Source: Prolixibacteraceae bacterium (GTDB lineage Bacteria > Bacteroidota > Bacteroidia > Bacteroidales > Prolixibacteraceae). Taken from it: a DNA stretch of 18,167 nt. A model generated the notes under the pieces. The model did not search any database. It was not told the origin of the DNA and was given only the letters and a program-made list of their open reading frames with translations. The first letter of the stretch is position 1. Every line of letters starts with the position of its first letter. The translations under genes and the position numbers were made by a program. Below, piece by piece: positions 1 to 6,486 of the stretch. The stretch spans positions 1 to 18,167 of the forward strand of contig JAGYOI010000005.1 in NCBI GenBank assembly GCA_018399395.1. The letters are read 5' to 3'.

Positions 1-350
1 GCATATTCACGTTCATCATTATCCGAAACAAAAACTAATTTGTTTTTTTGGGCATCGTACATATAAACACCAGTTTTAAGCAAAACGTAAAGGTCGGTTT
101 CCTGATAATTCATCGCTGAAGGTGCTGTTCGCTTTCCGCTTTCGCGGTTAACTCCCCATGCGGCCCATAGTAAATCGGAAAGTTGTTGCTGAGTGAGTTC
201 TTTCGACTGAAAAGAACGAACTGTTTTGCGGTTGTTCAATGTTTCCATCAAAGGCATCCCGCCTGTTTGCTCAGGCGTTGGGAGCTTAATGCTCTGTGCG
301 GTAGCGTTAATTGTAAATAAAGCTGCGATTACAAATAATATTTTTCTCAT
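1..350 (-). CDS. Nitroreductase-like flavoprotein with signal peptide (partial, 3' end outside window)
   Basis: The reverse strand from ATG at 350 stays open to the left edge (116 codons visible). Residues 1-19 (MRKILFVIAALFTINATAQ) look like a Sec signal peptide, so the protein should act outside the cytoplasm. After it come NNRKTVRSFQSKELTQQQL, LLWAAWGVNR and KRTAPSAMNYQETDLYVL. These match the start of SagB/nitroreductase-fold proteins, where the Arg-x-x-Arg stretch and the R-T-A-P-S segment contact FMN in known members. The family reduces nitro, quinone or thiazoline-type substrates with FMN; the substrate here is unknown. The conserved C-terminal part lies outside the window, so integrity cannot be judged. 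The gene lies 98 bp downstream of the UPF0280 gene on the same strand and may be a separate transcription unit. Confidence 0.8.
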   Translation of the reverse strand, partial: MRKILFVIAALFTINATAQSIKLPTPEQTGGMPLMETLNNRKTVRSFQSKELTQQQLSDLLWAAWGVNRESGKRTAPSAMNYQETDLYVLLKTGVYMYDAQKNKLVFVSDNDEREY

Positions 351-369
351 GATAACTTGTTTTTGCACT

Positions 370-377
370 AAAATATA
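370..377 (-). promoter_or_regulatory. Possible Bacteroidota -7 box for the nitroreductase-like gene
   Basis: On the reverse strand this reads TATATTTT, one mismatch from the Bacteroidota -7 consensus TAnnTTTG, 19 nt before the start codon. No convincing -33 TTTG box is seen at the usual spacing. Weak, position-based call. Confidence 0.25.
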
Positions 378-448
378 CATTTTTCAGTGAAAGTACTAAA
401 TGATAAAAGATTAACTAAAAAGAAATAACATAGTAGTTAACAAGGTAA

Positions 449-1219
449 TCAGCGAAGCGGTGTGAGTTCAAAATCACCTTTGATCCCCAGTTTATCGTCA
501 CATACAATCAGTAACGATTTCATGTTCAGCGAGGGGGAATACTTCAGCAGAGCCTGTTCAATATCTTCAGGAATGGTTACACGGTTGCCAATAGCGGTTG
601 CCATTGCATCGGCCAGTGCCGTGTCGGGTGATGCCACAACAACAGCATCGGCTTTCCCGAAGCTGATAGATGGGCCCACGGTGCCAGCCGAAGTGCAAAC
701 CCCCAGCGGTGAATAATGAGCCGGAATTTTTAATCCAACTTTTCCTGACAAAGGGGAATTTCCGGCATAAACTGAAAGGGCGAGCTCTTTTTGAATTTTC
801 AGGAATAAGTCGCCGCCATTTTCGATAACAATTTCTTTTACATCAAAGTTTTCATCAACAGCCATGCCAACATATTCGGCAAACGCACCGGCAACAGCAG
901 CCATTGGCCCCGTACCGGCTTTATCGGCTGCTTTGGCCATAATAACAGCAATGTTGGGTGCACCGGCTTTTAATGGTATGGGTTCAAACGATGATGCAAA
1001 TGCAGGATGACGGTAGATGTAAAGTTCAAGCGATTTTCGCAACTCTATCAGGCGATCCTGTACAAAGGCCGGGATGCGCTCATAAAATGATTCTGTATCG
1101 ATACCAACCCACAGGTCCGAATCTTTATACCCAGCAACAAATGACTTAAAGCGCTTTTGGTTTATCAGGTTGCGGTAGAAACGGGGTTGTATGCCTCTCT
1201 GACCGCTATTCTGCATCAT
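449..1219 (-). CDS. UPF0280 family protein (COG2122, ApbE-like), sulfur-assimilation partner
   Basis: A 256-aa protein of the UPF0280/COG2122 family, distantly related to the FMN transferase ApbE. Recognised from FYRNLINQKRFKSF near the N-terminus, GAPNIAVIMAKAADKAGTGP, AVAGAFAEYVG and ENGGDLFL. The frame stays open further upstream, but that extension would run inside the ferredoxin gene and is unlike the family. The ATGATG at 1219/1216 gives the usual family length and overlaps the ferredoxin end by 14 bp, implying translational coupling. It is third in an operon with the COG1900 and NIL-ferredoxin genes. In methanogens a COG2122 protein has been tied genetically to sulfide handling alongside that pair; its biochemical role is unresolved. 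Assignment to homocysteine or sulfur metabolism here is inference from this linkage. Confidence 0.85.
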   Translation of the reverse strand: MMQNSGQRGIQPRFYRNLINQKRFKSFVAGYKDSDLWVGIDTESFYERIPAFVQDRLIELRKSLELYIYRHPAFASSFEPIPLKAGAPNIAVIMAKAADKAGTGPMAAVAGAFAEYVGMAVDENFDVKEIVIENGGDLFLKIQKELALSVYAGNSPLSGKVGLKIPAHYSPLGVCTSAGTVGPSISFGKADAVVVASPDTALADAMATAIGNRVTIPEDIEQALLKYSPSLNMKSLLIVCDDKLGIKGDFELTPLR

Positions 1220-1634
1220 CGTGAAAGTCGATTTCAAATAAATCGAGGGGGCAGGCTTTAAGGCAAAGCTCGCAAACAATGCACTTGCTTTTATCAAACT
1301 GAAGCTCCCAGGTTTCGGGGTGCATGGTAAGGGCCCCTGCAAAACATACAGCTGTACAATTTCCACAGTTAATGCATTTCTCCTGATCAAGCGTTATGGT
1401 TTTATCGAGCGGGGTGCATTCAACCTGATGTTTTTTCAGGTATTCAATGCCCCTGGTCAGGTTCGACTGCCGCCCATGTAACTCAAGCAACAGGTTTCCT
1501 CTTTTTCCGGGAACAACTTCGGCTTTCAAAATGTTAATCCGGATATCATAATCTTTTACAAGGATATAACTCAACGGTTTATCGCCACTTTGGGGTGGAA
1601 ATTTTAGTACGTAACGTCTTTTTACCATCCTCAT
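1206..1634 (-). CDS. NIL domain plus two [4Fe-4S] ferredoxin domain protein (homocysteine biosynthesis)
   Basis: A 142-aa protein: NIL domain at about residues 5-78, then a bacterial-type ferredoxin with two four-Cys motifs, CINCGNCTAVC (C87, C90, C93, C97) and CIVCELCLKAC (C118, C121, C124, C128). All eight ligands are present, so it should carry two [4Fe-4S] clusters. The family pairs with COG1900 proteins and is thought to supply electrons for making homocysteine from aspartate semialdehyde and sulfide (L-aspartate semialdehyde sulfurtransferase system of methanogens and other anaerobes). The start ATG overlaps the upstream stop in an ATGA arrangement. A strong AAGGAGGT lies 6-7 nt before it, inside the last codons of the upstream gene, which is unusual for Bacteroidota. 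A second ATG two codons in (1628) is possible but less well placed. Cytoplasmic. Confidence 0.92.
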   Translation of the reverse strand: MRMVKRRYVLKFPPQSGDKPLSYILVKDYDIRINILKAEVVPGKRGNLLLELHGRQSNLTRGIEYLKKHQVECTPLDKTITLDQEKCINCGNCTAVCFAGALTMHPETWELQFDKSKCIVCELCLKACPLDLFEIDFHDDAE

Positions 1635-1648
1635 AACGCACCTCCTTC
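1621..1648 (-). promoter_or_regulatory. Strong Shine-Dalgarno at the COG1900/NIL-ferredoxin junction
   Basis: The reverse strand reads AAGAAGGAGGTGCGTTATGA. The AGGAGGT core is placed optimally before the NIL-ferredoxin ATG and at the same time encodes the Lys-Glu-Gly-Gly end of the COG1900 protein. The other starts in this window have A-rich leaders without such a site. The site fixes the start at 1634. Confidence 0.7.
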
Positions 1649-2797
1649 TTTTTTGTCAGATATCTCGTGCAAACTTTTCAAAGAAGTGTTGGTTGGGAAC
1701 ATCTGAACGGGTTCTTGTACCAGAAAGTCTCCATCCTGAATTTCTTTTTTCAAATTTGCGGCAATACGGCGCGCTGTTGCCAGACTTGCCACAGGTGCTG
1801 TACGAATTTTTTTCCCTTTTACTTTAATAGTACCTGATTGTAGTTGCTCGTAGGTAACTTGTCCAAGTTTTGGCGTTCCAACGGTTCCGTAATCGAGTAC
1901 CGAAGTTTCAATCTGGCTGTTGTTTATCATTACCTTCCGGGCCATTTCGGCATCGAGCATTGGAATCGGGATTCCAATTCCAATAAAAATACTTACCCCG
2001 TATTTTTCGTAATAAGCTGCTTTAATAAACTCACCGCTCATTTCTTTCAGGTTGCCAATAACAGCAAGGGTTGCTGAATTTGAAACCGGAACACCAAACT
2101 CGTTTTTGGGTTTGGTGGTGTGAAACTGCGTTCCAGGCCATACCACGTATCCTGTTGTGCCGCCAATAAATATCCGCGTTCCCATGCCGATAGTCCTGAA
2201 TTCAGGATCGTTTAGCAAAGGGCTGAGTTCTCCTGATGTTGAATATGTAGCATTACGCAGGTTAGGGAGCAAGGTGCCCATGTAGGTATATTTCGTTGAA
2301 GATGTTGTGTTTACCGCCACATTGTAGTTTTGATAGGCGTTGCGGGGGTTAAACATAAATATCTCGTTCACGGAATCTTTGTTAATGATGGTCTTGATAT
2401 GTTTGCGCGGGTAGCAATCGGTGCCTTTGCCCCAGGCCTCGAGTTCTACATCTTTGCCGTTTATGAGGTCTTCAATAACGTGGGCGCCCCCGTATATCGG
2501 GTTGTCGGGGTTTACAGCGGAAGCCCCGATGTAAGTGTCAACAGCAGCCAGGCCTTCGTAAGCCGGCACACCGTTTAGCCTTATTTTTTCCATGCGGATC
2601 TGCGGGTCGGCATGTCCAAAATTAATAAAGGCACCACTTGAACACATGGCCCCAAAAGTTGCTGTGGTTACCACATCTACTTCGCGTGCAATCTCCTCGG
2701 GCGTTGCTTCTTTAGCCATGGCAACTACCTCTTCGGCTGTAACAACAACAGCGTTGCCGCTCTTGATTTTTTCGTTAATCTCTTGATATGATTTCAT
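1631..2797 (-). CDS. COG1900 homocysteine biosynthesis protein (L-aspartate semialdehyde sulfurtransferase subunit)
   Basis: A 388-aa full-length COG1900 (DUF39, HcyBio) protein. The family takes sulfide, probably through a cysteine persulfide, and converts L-aspartate semialdehyde to homocysteine with electrons from the partner ferredoxin. Visible landmarks are TTATFGAMCSSGAFINFGH with C52, GKGTDCYPRKH with C128, GTRIFIGGTTGYVVWPGTQF and the Gly/Pro-rich GIGIPIPMLDAEMARK. C52 and C128 sit close to the two conserved cysteines reported as functionally important in the methanogen homologue. The ATG at 2797 follows an A/T-rich leader without Shine-Dalgarno. It is first in the operon and its stop overlaps the ferredoxin start by 4 bp. 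The alternative is a COG1900 paralogue with another sulfur-transfer role, but the complete operon argues for homocysteine formation. Confidence 0.92.
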   Translation of the reverse strand: MKSYQEINEKIKSGNAVVVTAEEVVAMAKEATPEEIAREVDVVTTATFGAMCSSGAFINFGHADPQIRMEKIRLNGVPAYEGLAAVDTYIGASAVNPDNPIYGGAHVIEDLINGKDVELEAWGKGTDCYPRKHIKTIINKDSVNEIFMFNPRNAYQNYNVAVNTTSSTKYTYMGTLLPNLRNATYSTSGELSPLLNDPEFRTIGMGTRIFIGGTTGYVVWPGTQFHTTKPKNEFGVPVSNSATLAVIGNLKEMSGEFIKAAYYEKYGVSIFIGIGIPIPMLDAEMARKVMINNSQIETSVLDYGTVGTPKLGQVTYEQLQSGTIKVKGKKIRTAPVASLATARRIAANLKKEIQDGDFLVQEPVQMFPTNTSLKSLHEISDKKEGGAL

Positions 2798-2832
2798 ATT
2801 AAAAACAATAGAAAAGTTTTTAATTTAGGGGA

Positions 2833-2840
2833 TAAATGTA
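2833..2840 (-). promoter_or_regulatory. Possible -7 box for the homocysteine operon
   Basis: The reverse strand reads TACATTTA, one mismatch from TAnnTTTG, about 36 nt upstream of the COG1900 ATG. It lies just after the putative terminator at 2859-2896, so the operon would have its own promoter. No clear -33 box, and no SAM or cobalamin riboswitch core was recognised in the short leader. Confidence 0.3.
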
Positions 2841-2858
2841 ACAGCATTTTTTCAATTT

Positions 2859-2896
2859 AAAAAAGGTGTTACAACCTTCATGCTGAAACACCCCTT
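2859..2896 (-). terminator. Likely Rho-independent terminator on the reverse strand
   Basis: On the reverse strand AAGGGGTGTT can pair with AACACCTTTT across a 16-nt loop (six Watson-Crick pairs next to the loop, then two G-U and two A-U pairs) and is followed directly by a run of T. The same pairing on the forward strand is weaker and has no T-tract. It begins 26 bp after the stop of the beta-barrel remnant at 2922, so it probably is the surviving terminator of that lost gene and insulates the homocysteine operon. Confidence 0.5.
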
Positions 2897-2921
2897 ATTT
2901 AATCAATCATGATCATCAGTT

Positions 2922-3095
2922 TTAATTAAATGTCCATTTTGCACCTATTGTAGGGAATACATTCAAACCCGGCATCGCTCCAAAGTTATAACTCATTTCA
3001 ACTTCGGATCCCAGCGAAAATTTATTGTTGAAGTTGTAGCATAATTGAGGTTCAGACAAGAAAACAAACGCTTTGTTTGAAACGTAGCAAAAAAG
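2922..3095 (-). pseudogene. C-terminal remnant of an outer-membrane beta-barrel protein
   Basis: Reverse-strand frame 3095-2922 (57 codons plus TAA) has no start codon of its own and is closed upstream by an in-frame TAA at 3096-3098. It reads SNKAFVFLSEPQLCYNFNNK, then FSLGSEVEMSYNFG and, at the end, PTIGAKWTFN. Alternating polar/hydrophobic strands with a terminal aromatic-K-W-T-F pattern are typical of Bacteroidota outer-membrane barrels. It resembles the end of DUF5020/Tsx-like nucleoside-channel proteins, a family guess from memory. The 5' part of the gene is gone; the next gene (3157, +) begins about 60 bp away on the opposite strand. With the hairpin at 2859-2896 it marks an old deletion. 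Confidence 0.7.
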
Positions 3096-3156
3096 TTAAT
3101 TTTTTAAACATCAAATTGAAATACAAAGTATAACTTAGCGCAAACGAATATTGTTT

Positions 3157-3939
3157 ATGAGCTTCTTAGTTGACTATCACATGCATACCACTTTTTCGGA
3201 TGGGGCGGACACTTACCCGGCTTATCTTGAGAAAGCAAGAAAAAAAGATTTGGCAGAAATCGGGTTTACCGATCATATCACGTTAAACCCCGTTGAGTGG
3301 AGCGTGCAGGAAATTGATTACCCCGTTTTGAAAGAAAACCTGAAAAGCCTTTGCAATAACTTTTCAGCCGATGTGCAGGTTCGTTTTGGTATTGAAGTTG
3401 ATTATTTTGAAGGTCGCGAACTGGAAATTAAACAGCTTATTTCATATTTCCCTGCTGATTATGTGATTGGATCGGTGCATTTTCTGGGCGAATGGAATTT
3501 CGATTCTGATAAATCGCTTTACGGAAAGTGGACCAACGATGCACTTTACAAAATGTATTTTGAGCAAGTACAAAATGCTGCAAAATCGGGTTTGTTTGAT
3601 GTTATAGGGCATTTCGATTTGATAAAAAAATTCAGGTGCTGGCCCGAAAACGACCAGACGCACCTTTATGAAGAAACGCTAAGGGTGCTTAAAGAAGCCG
3701 ATGTGGTTATGGAGCTAAATACCAGTGGTATTGACCGTCCGTGCGGAGAGTTCTTCCCGAACAAGAAGATACTCGAAATGGCCGCTAAAATTGGAGTGCC
3801 GATAACATTGGGTTCCGATGCACATCATCCCGAACAGGTAGCCCGCCATTTTGATACAGCTGTTGAATTATTGAAAGAAGTGGGTTATACGCGTATTACA
3901 CGTTTTAAAAATCGCCAGCGGGGCGAGATTTCACTCTGA
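3157..3939 (+). CDS. PHP-family histidinol-phosphatase
   Basis: A 260-aa PHP-domain phosphohydrolase, predicted to dephosphorylate L-histidinol phosphate in histidine synthesis, in the cytoplasm. The metal-binding set is complete: H8 and H10 with D15 (DYHMHTTFSDG), H40 (GFTDH), E80 (GIEVDYFEG), H108 (GSVHFLG), H152 (IGHFD), and D221/H223 (GSDAHHPEQV). This supports a trinuclear metal site. The length and the W-N-D-S-D-type insert fit HisK-type histidinol-phosphatases rather than polymerase PHP domains. A TTG two codons upstream (3151) would also open the frame, but ATG at 3157 puts the HxH motif at the usual distance from the N-terminus. No other his gene is nearby, so the substrate is a family-based assignment. 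Its stop lies 1 bp from the convergent menF stop. Confidence 0.85.
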   Translation: MSFLVDYHMHTTFSDGADTYPAYLEKARKKDLAEIGFTDHITLNPVEWSVQEIDYPVLKENLKSLCNNFSADVQVRFGIEVDYFEGRELEIKQLISYFPADYVIGSVHFLGEWNFDSDKSLYGKWTNDALYKMYFEQVQNAAKSGLFDVIGHFDLIKKFRCWPENDQTHLYEETLRVLKEADVVMELNTSGIDRPCGEFFPNKKILEMAAKIGVPITLGSDAHHPEQVARHFDTAVELLKEVGYTRITRFKNRQRGEISL

Positions 3940-3940
3940 T

Positions 3941-5038
3941 TTAAACATTATAAATTACTGTCAACAAGGTGTCGGCCTTGATTTCGGTTTCGTCCCATTC
4001 GTCTTCAGCTACCGAATCGGAAGTAATTCCTGCTCCTATATATAACACCAGCCTGTCGGTAAGTACCTGCATACAACGCAGGTTAACAAACAATAACATG
4101 CGTTCGTCAAGATTTACCGGTCCAAGATATCCCGAATAGTATGCGCGGTTGTGTTTTTCTGTATCCAGCAAATAATCCATGGCCTCGTTTTTGGGTAGGC
4201 CACATACAGCCGAAGTTGGGTGTAACTCCGAAAGCAGATTTCCCATTTGTCCGTTCACTTCGTTATAATCAAACGAAAAATCGGTGCGCAAGTGCACCAG
4301 GTTTCCTGCCTTTTTTGTGTACGGACCGGTTTTGCTATACTCCGGTAAGTGAAATTTATCAAGGGCTTTTTCAATATAGCAAGTAACCAAATCCTGCTCG
4401 TCGCGTTCTTTTTTACACCAATTGTTGAGGTTCAGGTTTTCGGCACTATAGCGCCTTGTGCCTGCAAGCGACACGGTTTGAAGTTCGTTTTTATGGGAAC
4501 ATAACAACGGCTCGGGTGTTGCGCCTATCCATAATTTACCACCGGAATTGAACAGGTAAATAAAAGCATTGGAATACAATGCCGTAAGCAATTGAAATAT
4601 TTCGGTTAACTTGTTACGGTACTTCCGCTCGATGACTTTTATGCGTGAGAGGACAACCTTCTCAAAAATGCCGGCGTTTATTTGTGATTTTATCGCCTCA
4701 ACCTGGCTCATAAAATCGTTGCGCGAAACAACACCGTTATTAAACGCTTCGGGGTTTGGCTTTAAAGGTTGAAGTGATTTCAAAGCATCAAAATCGGTAT
4801 AATCGGTACTGATATAGTTTAAATCGGCACGGATGAACATAGCGGGATTTTGATCATCGGCAGAAAAAGGTGCAATGAGGAACCCTTTTTGCTTGAACAA
4901 ACCGGCCTCAACATCAACATTAATGTTGTCATTGCCATTTTGTACAACAAGCCTCACCGCATCGTTGTGTGGCAAACGATAAGCGGCAAACGATAAGTTG
5001 TTATCAACACAATACTGTACAGCCTGAAAAAAATTCAT
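3941..5038 (-). CDS. menF: Isochorismate synthase
   Basis: A 365-aa chorismate-utilising enzyme, predicted to convert chorismate to isochorismate, the first step of the classical menaquinone pathway. Motifs in order: KVVLSR at 127-132 (the Lys that activates water in isochorismate synthases), GATPEPLL at 172-179, LAGTRRY at 191-197, SELHPTSAVCGLPK at 270-283 with Mg-binding E271, YYSGYLGP at 300-307, GAGIT at 335-339 and the acidic EDEWDETEIK near 345-354. The N-terminal part is shorter than in E. coli MenF, as is usual for Bacteroidota. The thioesterase gene upstream ends 7 bp before its ATG, so the two are almost certainly cotranscribed; that gene's predicted menaquinone role favours MenF over a siderophore EntC or salicylate synthase. 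menD, menB, menC and menE are not in the window. Confidence 0.9.
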   Translation of the reverse strand: MNFFQAVQYCVDNNLSFAAYRLPHNDAVRLVVQNGNDNINVDVEAGLFKQKGFLIAPFSADDQNPAMFIRADLNYISTDYTDFDALKSLQPLKPNPEAFNNGVVSRNDFMSQVEAIKSQINAGIFEKVVLSRIKVIERKYRNKLTEIFQLLTALYSNAFIYLFNSGGKLWIGATPEPLLCSHKNELQTVSLAGTRRYSAENLNLNNWCKKERDEQDLVTCYIEKALDKFHLPEYSKTGPYTKKAGNLVHLRTDFSFDYNEVNGQMGNLLSELHPTSAVCGLPKNEAMDYLLDTEKHNRAYYSGYLGPVNLDERMLLFVNLRCMQVLTDRLVLYIGAGITSDSVAEDEWDETEIKADTLLTVIYNV

Positions 5039-5045
5039 CCCCTGT

Positions 5046-5456
5046 TCATTTCGATTTTTTAGAAACTATTGCATTGGTAACACGTGCCACCGAAATAAGT
5101 TTACCTGAATCGTCTTTAATCTCAACATTCCAAACGTGAGAAGTGCGCCCCTTATGAATGATAGAGGCCCTTGCATGCACATAACCTTCGCGCACTGAGG
5201 CAATGTGATTGGCCGACACATTCATGCCGAACACGTTGTATTCTTCGGGATTTATTAGCAGTAACGAAGCTCCGCTACCCACGGTTTCAGCCAGGGCAAT
5301 AGAAGCACCGCCGTGCAAATAACCCATGGGCTGAATGGTGCGCTCGTCAACTTTCATGCGTGCTTCGAGAACTTCATTTTCAAAACTTGTAAATTCAATC
5401 CCGAGATGCCCAATAAGGGTGTTTTTGCAGATTTTATTGATTTCGGCAAGATTCAT
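5046..5456 (-). CDS. menI: Hotdog-fold acyl-CoA thioesterase, probable DHNA-CoA hydrolase
   Basis: A 136-aa PaaI/YdiI-type hotdog thioesterase. The family signature MGYLHGGASIALAET is present, with H48-G-G and catalytic E57 in the positions used by E. coli YdiI/MenI; FGMNVSANHI and GRTSHVWNVEI follow. Family members hydrolyse aromatic or acyl-CoA thioesters. Coupling to menF (7-bp gap) makes 1,4-dihydroxy-2-naphthoyl-CoA the likeliest substrate, but that is inference. Start choice: the frame is open to an ATG at 5513, giving a 19-residue hydrophobic extension (MMLNPFLFFIFASSPTVSK). ATG at 5456 matches the family N-terminus (MNLAEINKICKNTL) and is preferred. If the longer form were real it would begin only 2 bp after the anti-sigma stop. 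Confidence 0.82.
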   Translation of the reverse strand: MNLAEINKICKNTLIGHLGIEFTSFENEVLEARMKVDERTIQPMGYLHGGASIALAETVGSGASLLLINPEEYNVFGMNVSANHIASVREGYVHARASIIHKGRTSHVWNVEIKDDSGKLISVARVTNAIVSKKSK

Positions 5457-5515
5457 TTTGCTAACAGTTGGTGATGATGCAAAAATAAAAAACAAAAAGG
5501 GATTTAGCATCACTT

Positions 5516-6475
5516 CTATTCTAACGGAATGGAAAAAGCCAATATCCGCGAGTTAAATTCAATTTTTTCAACTTTGCCATTGTCAGAAGTTGAGTAGTCA
5601 AAACGCTCGTTGGTAGCATTTTTAACCTGGGTTAAAGCAAATTTTGCCAGTTTGTTCTTTTCTTCGTCGGGGTTAATGCTGTTTACTTTTTCGGCAAGAA
5701 GTTCGCGCACTGTTGGATATTGCTCATTTTCATATTGTGGCAAAACATTATATTGGAGTTCAACCGGTTTAGTTTCAATATTGCTTATTGAAGCCAATAT
5801 TGTTTTTGATTCTAAAGGTTCAATCATGAGCACTTCACGTTGTTTGCTTTTTGGCGTTTGTGCCTTTACAATTTTTCGTGGCGATAATTGTAGCGCTTTT
5901 ATCGGCTCGTGCCTGACTATTGCTTTCGGACTGAGCTTTATTATTTCGGGTTTTTCATTTAAAGCCACCACTTCAACTTCATGTGTTGGAACGGCTTGTT
6001 CATCGGGACGGTTAAACCAGAATAAGGCAGCGATAAAAACAACTGCTGCCGCGGCCAACCAGGATACCGGAAGCCTGCGCGTGCGTTTCAGTTTTTGAAT
6101 ATCGTTGTAAGCCATTGTTTTGTCGGGGATCAGTAGTGTGTACTTAAACAACTTGTATTCTTCAGCAGCCTTTGGGTTTCGGGCAATATATTCCTGAAAT
6201 TCTTTCTCCTCGCTTTCCGTGTGGTCATTTTCGATGGAGCGTATGCAAGCTTCTTCAAAAACATCGTGCTCGTCAAATGCCGATTTTTTCAGGCTTGATG
6301 TGTCAAATTGGTAATTGTCAGGTTCAATTTTAATTTTTTCAATGCCTTCCAGCTCGCTCTTGAGGTCGGGGTTTTCATGCAAAAAGTCACGAAGTTCTTC
6401 CTCCCGGCCGGCAGGTAAATTACCATCGAGCCAGTCGATAAACCATTCTTCGTAATTTTTACGTGTAATTTTCAT
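5516..6475 (-). CDS. Membrane-anchored anti-sigma factor
   Basis: A 319-aa protein encoded 11 bp after the ECF sigma gene, predicted to bind and silence that sigma factor. The N-terminal 130 residues are cytosolic and show two related helical units: WLDGNLPAGREEELRDFLHE (15-34), followed by NPDLKSELE, and IENDHTESEEKEFQEYIARN (81-100), followed by PKAAEEYK. An Arg/Lys-rich stretch (RTRR, 131-134) precedes one transmembrane helix at about 136-154 (PVSWLAAAAVVFIAALFWF), so the C-terminal 165 residues should be periplasmic. The periplasmic part has KLSPKAIVR and QLSPRKIVKAQTP, a second internal similarity, and no FecR domain was recognised. The ligand or stress sensed is unknown. Typical of Bacteroidota sigma/anti-sigma pairs that are not linked to SusC/D. 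Confidence 0.8.
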   Translation of the reverse strand: MKITRKNYEEWFIDWLDGNLPAGREEELRDFLHENPDLKSELEGIEKIKIEPDNYQFDTSSLKKSAFDEHDVFEEACIRSIENDHTESEEKEFQEYIARNPKAAEEYKLFKYTLLIPDKTMAYNDIQKLKRTRRLPVSWLAAAAVVFIAALFWFNRPDEQAVPTHEVEVVALNEKPEIIKLSPKAIVRHEPIKALQLSPRKIVKAQTPKSKQREVLMIEPLESKTILASISNIETKPVELQYNVLPQYENEQYPTVRELLAEKVNSINPDEEKNKLAKFALTQVKNATNERFDYSTSDNGKVEKIEFNSRILAFSIPLE

Positions 6476-6486
6476 TTTATTCCTTT

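Larger units (their letters stand above)
2798..3156. other. Intergenic region between the homocysteine operon and the PHP phosphatase gene
   Basis: This divergent gap of about 360 bp contains the putative operon promoter (2833-2840), the hairpin and T-tract (2859-2896) and the beta-barrel stump (2922-3095). The last 60 bp before 3157 are A/T-rich and include TAACTTAG at 3131-3138, two mismatches or fewer from the Bacteroidota -7 box, which could serve the phosphatase gene. No intact gene or RNA gene was recognised. Confidence 0.6.

Noticed and set aside
1220..1390. 57-residue N-terminal extension of the UPF0280 protein
   Set aside because: It lies entirely inside the ferredoxin coding region in another frame and does not resemble the family; ATG at 1219 gives the normal length.
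2798..2900. SAM or other methionine-related riboswitch ahead of the homocysteine operon
   Set aside because: The leader after the putative promoter is only about 30 nt, and no conserved riboswitch core was recognised; the hairpin present is better explained as a terminator of the lost upstream gene.
5610..6098. 162-codon open frame on the + strand opposite the anti-sigma gene
   Set aside because: It is antisense to a well-supported gene, has low-complexity Ser/Thr/Ala content and no recognisable domain.
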